NCBI GenBank assembly: GCA_004794785.1
Contig: SJOL01004383.1
Location: 112,256-176,255, forward strand
Source: Opisthorchis felineus
Lineage: Eukaryota; Platyhelminthes; Trematoda; Opisthorchiida; Opisthorchiidae
Reading direction: 5' to 3'
Length of the DNA: 64,000 bases
In this document: positions 51,901 to 60,900 of the stretch, in pieces
How the letters are laid out: each line of letters starts with the position of its first letter
How positions within the stretch are numbered: position 1 is the first letter of the stretch
The notes under the pieces: generated by a model
Databases searched by the model: none
What the model was told of the DNA's origin: nothing
Seen by the model: only the letters and a program-made list of their open reading frames with translations
Made by a program: the position numbers and the translations under genes

Positions 51901-54900
51901 TACTCAGTCATGAAAGTTGCATAGGACTCATGCATCTGTCGACTGATTTCGTCGTTCATAACTGATTTCAGATAGCTGTTGCAGCTAAATATATGCCAAA
52001 ATTGTTTCATGAACCCAATGCGCGTGACAGATGCAGCATGCTAGACCGAAGGAGAACTTATTTCAATAACTCTGTTTACTTCGCGTATGCTCAGTTACTC
52101 TAAGTTGATGGTGTAGCGGTCAGGTGATGAATGCTGTCACGCGATATTTGTTGCGATAGGAATCCACGAGATGGATCGAGTGTTCGTGACAGTGTGAGTG
52201 CTGTCTTCTCTCGAATCAGCTAATGATGATGCACCGCATGAAAAAGAGCACAGGGTCGGACAGGTTGATACCAATAAGTTACATTGAGAACGATTAAAAA
52301 AGAGTGTGATTTTTCCTTTGTCAGGTCCCTGGATGTGAGATCCTTCGTTTTTCCCCGTTTTGAAAGTCACAGCTGTACTGCTATAAATCAGCTGATGTTG
52401 GTGAACCAATGTGTAGCAGTGTGGAGTGATAGCATATCAGTCTTTCAATCACCAATGCGTTGAACTGGCGCGTGGAACTAGTTTCTGGTATGTGTTGCCG
52501 CGCAGCAACATAAGTCACTCAAAATTTCGTGTGCGTTGGGCTGTGTGCAGAATTCATTGGATTGAGTGCTCACATTAGCACCAAAACACCGGCAACAAGA
52601 GCTCACCTAAAATTGTCAATCTGATGTACTTTACTTATTTTTTTATAATTTTAATGGCTTGATTTATTGTGACGTAATACTTGGAAGAAAAGAAGTACGG
52701 CTATCTAATTCGTTTGAGAGGTTTGCATCATCTTGACTACCTAAGCTTACATCCGGGTTCCAACGTAGGCACCCCCGTTACGAAGTTTTTCTTAGTGTAA
52801 TCTCAGCGTAAATTTCATAAACTCCTAGATAAACGATGACATAACCGGGGTTGAGACACAGAAAATACCCGAAGTGTTTGGTGTTTACTGTAAATATACA
52901 GAGTGACTGTTTCGCTTACTGCCAGTGAAGGTAGAAATGTCCTTCGCTGCGGAGTTATTTATTAGCAAACACGTACTAAGCGGTTACAAGCCACTGGACA
53001 CGAAAGTAAATATCTCATCTGCACAGAGTTTTTGAAAAGTGAACATTCTCACACGTCCTCTTGAATTTTCCTGGATGTCCTCTGAATATAAAACAATAAT
53101 GAATGAACACTGCAAATCGGTTCCAAAATTCCCATAGCAATCTTCACCTTCCATCAGATGTAGTCTAGACGCTACTCACATTCTTCGTCAGTAGTATACA
53201 CCATCATGCCAGAAGTGAGGATTACAAAATAAGTGGACGTAACCCAAGGCAATCACATTTGTTGTAGTGAAATTTTCCTTTAAGGTAAAACACTCAAGTA
53301 CGGCTTTACCCCCTTGTAGTTTAAGTATCACCTCATAGGGATAAAATAGCTGCAAACAGATAAGAAGCACTTTGAGTGCCGACGGCTAACAGAGAGTTCT
53401 GCACAATAGTTTACTGCAATGGGAGCAGGAAATAATGACTCTTTTTGGAAGGGAAATATCTTTAACCTTGAACTACATACCAAATAAATACCGTAGTTGG
53501 TGCATTAGCATATTCCGTCTACTTGATCAACCTGATGGGATGAAAATTTCTGGTTGATTTTACGTGTCAACGCTCTTCTTAAACGTATCTAGTCATTAAG
53601 TGTGCTATTGTTCAGCATGTCTTTCCATGTGATACTGTGTCATCACTGCTGTACTTGTGTGGCATGTTGTCCAATGTGTGCACGCCACATTTGTTCAGTA
53701 AAACCACAATCGCTAATTTCTTCAACAGCGACTACGCAACATAATCACTGACTTTTTCTGACCATCATTTGCTGCTCTGATTATTTTTAGTTCCGAAATT
53801 TTTTGTTTCAATTCCCAACACCACTTGGGTTAGACGAAGAGTTCCAATCGTAACTTCATCTTTTCACACTAGTGATCAAAATGTAAAGAAGAATTTGTCA
53901 ATGGTATCATCACACTTTTTATTCCACCGACCATATATTGTGCCGCAGATGACATTAGTGACCAGAGTTGTCATATTTATCACCGATCTTTGGGTGTGCA
54001 GGAAAGCCTTACATAAGTGCTTCTTGAAGCGCTGTGCGAGGATCCCAAATATACTTCATATATCTCGGTTTATTTAACATATGAGTAACAAATGAGCATC
54101 ATTTTTTAAGGACTTTCAACACAAACCGAAAATTCACCTTGGACTTATTTTCGATAACTGGCTGTAAATACTTGGGTGAATTGATCAAGGAGGCTTACCG
54201 GACATTTGTCTTTTTATACCATCAAATCCTAGATGTTTTTTTAATTCGGCACGTCTGTCTCAAACCAAAATCCTTCGAAATATTTGTACACCAAAGCGGT
54301 CGACCCAAGTTGTACACACCGGGGTCTTCTGATAAATACAAAGTTTTCTTTCCATGCGTAAACTACCTTGGTTGCATTTATCTTCCAGTAAGTGCCACGC
54401 CTTTTAATTATCTGTGGATATCCCTCAGGCGAATCATCTCCAGCTCGGCGTTAACAGTGAAGATTTTCTGTTCTGTAGTCCGACCTTGGTTCGAGATGTA
54501 TTTTGTGCTTAGCTCTGCCTATCTCTTCCTGCACTTGAATGCGCCCAGCAGCTGGAAGTAACAAATGAATGCCCGGCTCTGAAGATATCCTACGCATCTT
54601 CAGAGTTATTTGGCCAGTCGTCTTTGTAGTTCAACAGTACATTCTTCAGATTGTGGAGTTGACGTCGGTTCTACTGTATCAGTTAACGCTTGAGCTGTAT
54701 TCTAATCATCATTCATCACTCGTACAGCCTAGTTGAGGTTATCATTGTTCGGAAGCGCCATCATTTCAAGGACTGAAAGGACGTAAAAATACCGTACTTG
54801 GCCCCCTAATTAGACAATAGGACTCGACCGAACCTAACACAACTACAGAATGGTCATTAAAATTGTGTTTTTACAGTGGATTACTCGTAGTTCCTTCGTC

Positions 54901-57900
54901 GCTCAACAAGCCAGTCTCCAGTTGCGCAGTTGTGAGACAGACATTCTATCATGCAAAGCTTGAATGGTTAATCCGATTGTAGTAACAGGACAGGTACATT
55001 GGTTCTGCTCAGTAGAGAGCAGTGCAGCAATGTGGACATCAATCGGTTCTCCTCGCCTCATTCACGCGCCTGCTCTAACAGAAGGAGAAGTCTTATTAGC
55101 GTAACAGCCGTCTACTGCACCTTATCAAACCCGGGGTTTGTTGTGCCAACAGGTCTGTTTCATGACACCCTATTTTGAGTGTAGTAATGTGTTTAAACTT
55201 ACGTTTAAGCTTCGTGTATCTCTGATTTTGACATCCTGGTAACTTTTATAGGACCTAGAAATTCTTCAAGATTGCCTGAAATGAAGGGATGACTGGATGT
55301 CAAGTTAAGATTTATCGAGGAGTGTGTAACGCTTTGGGCTTCATATCAGAGGGCTACCGCAACTAGACTTATCATCTTTATATATCTACGGTGACATACA
55401 AAACGCCGAAATCTTTCGAAATGAGAAAGGTGCGATAGCTGTTATCAAAATCTGCGATTCCTCTTAAGGCGTTATTACCGGTACGCGAACCACTCCAAAC
55501 AAATTCCTCTAGGGTAGCCATGTACCTAGTTGGCCAATGATATTTCCTGCTTCATGTTCACTTAGTTTTCACGGTGTACTACTGCTTTGCATTCCTTGCG
55601 ATGAAGGAGTCTTTCCTAAACTCCTGGAAATTCATTGCTGTTTGTCATTTTCGTATTTCGGGTAGATGGCCACATGCTCGACTTTGCTTTCCCATCTCAC
55701 CTAAATGACATCCCGGCGTAATGAATATTCTCGTGTCGTCATCTGGTTTTCTCAACAATGTGTTCACTAACACATTTGGTGTCTGACAGTAGCCAGAAAA
55801 CTGATGTCGGGTGGAAAACCACCCAGTTTGGCTATGGCGTTTTTTCAAGTCTAATCTACGGGCACTTTTTGGGCAACTGTTTTTGTGTTTATACTAGTCT
55901 CTAAAGCAGTTTCCGAAAAACATTAAATTAGTCACTTCTGGGTTATTTGCACGAGCCTAACTGTAGTCGTCTTTGCTGGTGCCTGTTTCGACCCGACGCT
56001 AAAGGAGTTAGCAGCGGACCATGATCATTTTGGGTCTCTACGGTAGCGGAGCTGTCACGGCGACGCACCAACCGATTTTTTGCCGCCATCGTTACATGCA
56101 TGGTTGCCTGTCCAAAGCCGGCTTTTTATTGGCGCACAGCCGATCGATGTCGATGCGACCTTGTACGTGATTGGTCCAAGCGTGCCGTCAGTGGAGTAGT
56201 GTGGATTGGCGGGCAGGCACCACGAGAGATGCGTGCGTAATCCGTGCCCGCTAGTCAGGCTGCTGACCAACTCTTGCTTATATGCTGGAAAGCGAATCAA
56301 CTATGTATTGTTACTTGTGCTTGCTTAGTAAACAGCTTGTAGGTTTTGACAGCAACTGATACTAACGTTGGAGAACAAAACCCGTTTTGAATGTCCCTTG
56401 TCAGCCGCCTGAAACAACTCAAAAACCGAATTTCTTCCATTTCAAAGCCCAACGCAGATGGTGCCAATGACTCGAAATCAGAATTGGATTCTACTGCCCT
56501 CTGTGTTTCTCCTGGATCGGGTCGCGGTTCCTGCACCGGTGATGAGCAGTCTGTTGGGTAGGTGTATTGTGACCATTATCACTGTCTGTCACGATTTTAT
56601 CGAATCTGTGGGAAGCATAGTTTAACCAGATTTCGTTGATTTGACGTATGGATTTCCTTAGTAGTATGTCATGGAGAGGAGACCGGTCACATACAGATTG
56701 GAAAAGCTATTCGGTATAACAATCCTTGGGCGGATTTAGGACATTATATATTTACCTACTCAGCGTCCAGACGAATTTGTAAAGCCTCAGCTCTGATGTT
56801 GGTCATCGTGAGCTTATTAATCGTTTCCAAATTATGTATTGAGAGAGTCCATCGGACCGTTTTCCGCATCATGGTCGCTGCTAAACCCTAGTGCTCGTGA
56901 CACTTCCACATACAATCATTTGGCGGTGAGTGTATTTGTTGAGGCTATATTTAGGACCCTTAAATAAAGACGTTATATAGTCCTCATATATTTCATCCGG
57001 TTCGAGTGTGGCCTTTTCCAAAGTTCACCTGACTGCGCAGGCATGCTGTCAGGTTGGTTCACCATACCGGATAACATTTTCCTGCACTTCAATTGCCGTG
57101 ATGTCTGTCTCTTGCTAGCGTTTTACCCGTGGTGTTGAGAAACTTCGAACAGACTGACAGTTGGTTAATGCACAAAGCGTTCTCTGAAATCTTGAGAAGT
57201 ATTGGGGCATGCATTCTGTGAACGTGATGTCTACTGGGGAAACTTGACTCTTCTCTCTTCGTAAAAGGCTCAATATTCGATACAACACGACATTACCAAC
57301 TCAATACGTCCCCTGTATGCCACGAAAATGCCTACTGGGTGACATGTAACTGTTGCAGGCAGCTATTATGGATGAAACGAAAAGACAGTAGGAATAAATG
57401 GATGAATGAACGAATAAATAAAGTAGATAAATGAACAGGCAAATGAATGAATGGATAAATAAGTAGTCATGCATGAAAAATCACTTCGATACAGCCACAG
57501 ACAATTTTAAAATAAGCGGTTTTCAAGATTTTGATCTATTATAAGTGCACATTATCGGAATTTCCTTATTCAATGACAATCCTGGGATTGTTTTGACAAT
57601 CAGCTGTAGTATATCCTCAACAAGTTTCTATACATCACCAGTTGAGAAAATACTGACAACTTCTCCAGGTAAACTGGTGCTGATAAAGGCGGAACCTCAG
57701 CCCCAGAAGATTATGCCTTCATCTTCCAACGTGAGTGTTACCGAGCTTCCTGTCCTGTTAGCATTCCACCTGATTCGTCCAAGGATGGAGGTGAGGTCAT
57801 CGATCAGGCCCTGTCTAACATATCTACTCAATGTGGGAGAAGGAAAACGTCTCATGCACATTGGATGGATCAATATTAATACCCGTCTACAAAACGAGTG

Positions 57901-60900
57901 CTTTCAGTGAATCTGGCAGCCTCATAAGTGTTAGTCGGACTTCCTTTAAGAAAGTACTTCAAGCCTCAAAGGTTCTTCATCGTCTTACATTAAGATGCGA
58001 AGCCTCCATTAATGAAGAACAAACGGGTTTCAGGGTGACAACGACCACATATTCACGCTCCGTCATATATATGAACAATCTATTATGTTGGTGTTCTTCG
58101 ACTTAAAGGACGCTTTTGATTGGCGATTCTTCTACTTATGTCTACGCATCAAGATTCATCAGAAGTACCTTCCATTCCTCGTACGCTGTCCCCCTTAGGA
58201 GAAGCCGCCAAAAAAGAAACCGTTCTGGTGGTTGTCGATTTTCTTCTGTGGGAATACAGCTCTCCCCGTTTGTAAGAAACTTCCGCTTAAAGAACAACTT
58301 GAAGCAAGAAACAGGATTTTTAGCTCCCCATTTGTTATGACGTGAATCCGCCGCGCAAGTAGAATTCCTCTGTGATTGAACAGAACGCATTCAACATTCG
58401 CAGGGAAACAGTCCAAAAACTTCTGCTTATCGTAGGGAACGAAACAACCAACTTTGGTAGCTTCATCTAAAATGTAAGAGTAGTTCCGCTCACGTTGATT
58501 GAATTCCATCCGATAAACGAAGACTGAACACGAAAAGTACGTTGCATTTTGCGACTGCAGGTACGGCTTACACCAGTCGTTCAATATATGGGTGCTGTTG
58601 CTAGTGATGCTTAGTTTGTATCCCAACGAAGTGGAAAATTAAAAAGCAAGAAAAATTGCGGGTGCAGTGCATTTTATTCATTGTCAAGTATCGTGAATTG
58701 TATCAAAAAGCCCAGGTTTTTCACGCAATGAGTATCATGTTGTGAACTATGTCTAGACCCTGTTGACATGTGATGACAGTACAAACTTTGCCTTGGAGAT
58801 GCAAAACCGAAAGGTAGTTATCCACATCCTTGCAGTGTTGTAGGCAGCTTATAATATTGCGAAACTAAAAGTTCACCAAAGGACAGAAAACACGGGAGAC
58901 GACGATTCATGATATACTAATTGTCAGTCAATCTAGAGGTTTACTGTGTGACCACTGTAGCGAATCGGTGTGTTCGTACACAAGCAACCGAATGTGCTGG
59001 GACGCGCCAAAATCCAAAAGTGTAGATGCCTCACAAAAAGCATAGGCAGACTTGCGTAACTCAATATAATTTGTGTAATACTAGTATTTCCCACATCGAC
59101 GGGGCAGCATTACGCTTAAATTTTCTGTTTAAACAGTGAGCAGAAAACCCAGTTCTGTTCCGTGGGAACCTCTCATCACGCAATACTTCGAAGTATGAAA
59201 CAGTTTCGGTGCTACCGAATGATATCTCTTGCAAAGAGGACACACTTTGTTAGCACTGTTTCGGGTGTATTATGGTGTATGGGGAGCTTTCCACAAGCCT
59301 CCATACAGACGAGTATCTGTATAATCGTATTTGTTATATATATTCGTCACTATCATTATTAATATTGCTGCACTTAGTAATCTCACTTCGTATAACTGAT
59401 TTAGACTCAGATGCCTCTTAATGGTGGCATCGGTTGACGCGGGCCAAGTTGATCACGTGGCTCATCCTGAATGCACTCACTTCCTTAGTTGTGGTAGTAA
59501 TCATGCAGCATGGTCAGTGTTACGGTTGTTTGGTGCGAATCGGTGGCCTTTGAACGTATTTCCAATGCTCCACCTTTAGTTGCTCATCCTTGTTCCACTA
59601 GTGCTTTGGACGTTGGTTGCTGGGGTAACGAGTGATCAACACCCAGGTACCGCTTAACTCTGCCTGTTTGCATTGGCATGGCAACAATCCTACAACATTT
59701 TCAGGTTTCACTCCCTTTTCTGCCTTCTGTTCTTTGCTAAGTTGGACAGGCATACGTGACACTTTCTGTAGGGTTCAGGGTTAGCGCTGTATGTCACTGG
59801 CGGCCAAAATCAAGTCTCATAGCGATGGGTTTATGCGTTTATTTTGAATCGTTGGAGGTAATTCCGCTAACTACCTTTCAGTGCACTGTTTTAGCAGTGA
59901 AGGCAACGAGAACTCTTACTGGCATTGCCTTGAAAGCTTTTGCGAAGTGTTTGAAACCGATAAAGTTGCAGTGTAATTTGGCAGTTTGTGAAGCAGCCTT
60001 TGCCGGGGAACCTTGTCCTCAAACACATATGTCTACCATTCACTTAAAAACATCCGTTTCTAAAAACTAGATTCAGTTCTTTTCTTAAGAGAAACTACTC
60101 ACAAGGTTGCTGAAAACTCTTCAGTTCTCTTGTGTTAGAACTTATGTCGCAGCGGTTTAGTCTCGCTCAATTATCGCGGTTTTGTTCGAAGATTGAAAGA
60201 CGTTTGACAAGGGACAAAAATCTACAACTTGTAGTGGGCCATGTTTGGGAAACAAAGAGTCTGGATTAGATGCCGTGCATAATTTGCAAGCTCGATCAAG
60301 ACTAGTAGGAGTTTGATAGAAGTTGAATTGCAGAAATCAGTAGACTTGTAACCGGGCTTTTCTTAACAAAAGTGCGCAACAAAACCAACCTGAAAAGAAC
60401 AAGTGCGTAATTTCCAAATAATCATGAGCTTTCGTGTTGATTTGGCTTGTACAGGGTTACTCACAGCAGGAAGTTTACTGCCACTTTTGATTTCCACCGT
60501 TGTAACGTTTGCCCTACTTTACAACAGAACCGCTTGGTTTTCTAAGTTTCCAAGTATGGCGAACGGGAACACCCATCAAATAAGCGTTTAAGAGTCAAAT
60601 CTTCACTTTTAGGGGACTGTCTCGACAATGTTTGTAGTAGGGTTCACCACTTAAAGTCTCCTGACGCGAATATCGGCCTGGAGGCTTGTTCAAACCATCA
60701 GACTTTATATTGGTTTCGTTCGAAAAAAAGGAACCAGTTTTGTTACAGCATCATGTTTCTTAAGCTGTCATCAATAACCACAGAGAATAAGGACACTGAA
60801 TTTAATCCCTGCTTTCATTGAGAAGGTGTTTCCGGCCGCTGTGGGTGCAATTAGACGAAACGTTAGTAGAGAGTAAGATATTGCATACAATTTATAAGCT

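Noticed and set aside
54139..54561. 140-codon open frame, possibly a LINE C-terminus or ORP exon
   Set aside because: Only weak resemblance (a VVRPW-like segment); no diagnostic motif, and no splice phase fit was found.
59756..60070. 104-codon open frame as a possible ORP exon
   Set aside because: No similarity to the ORP linker or ORD, and the 56405 and 62992 exons already join in phase without it.
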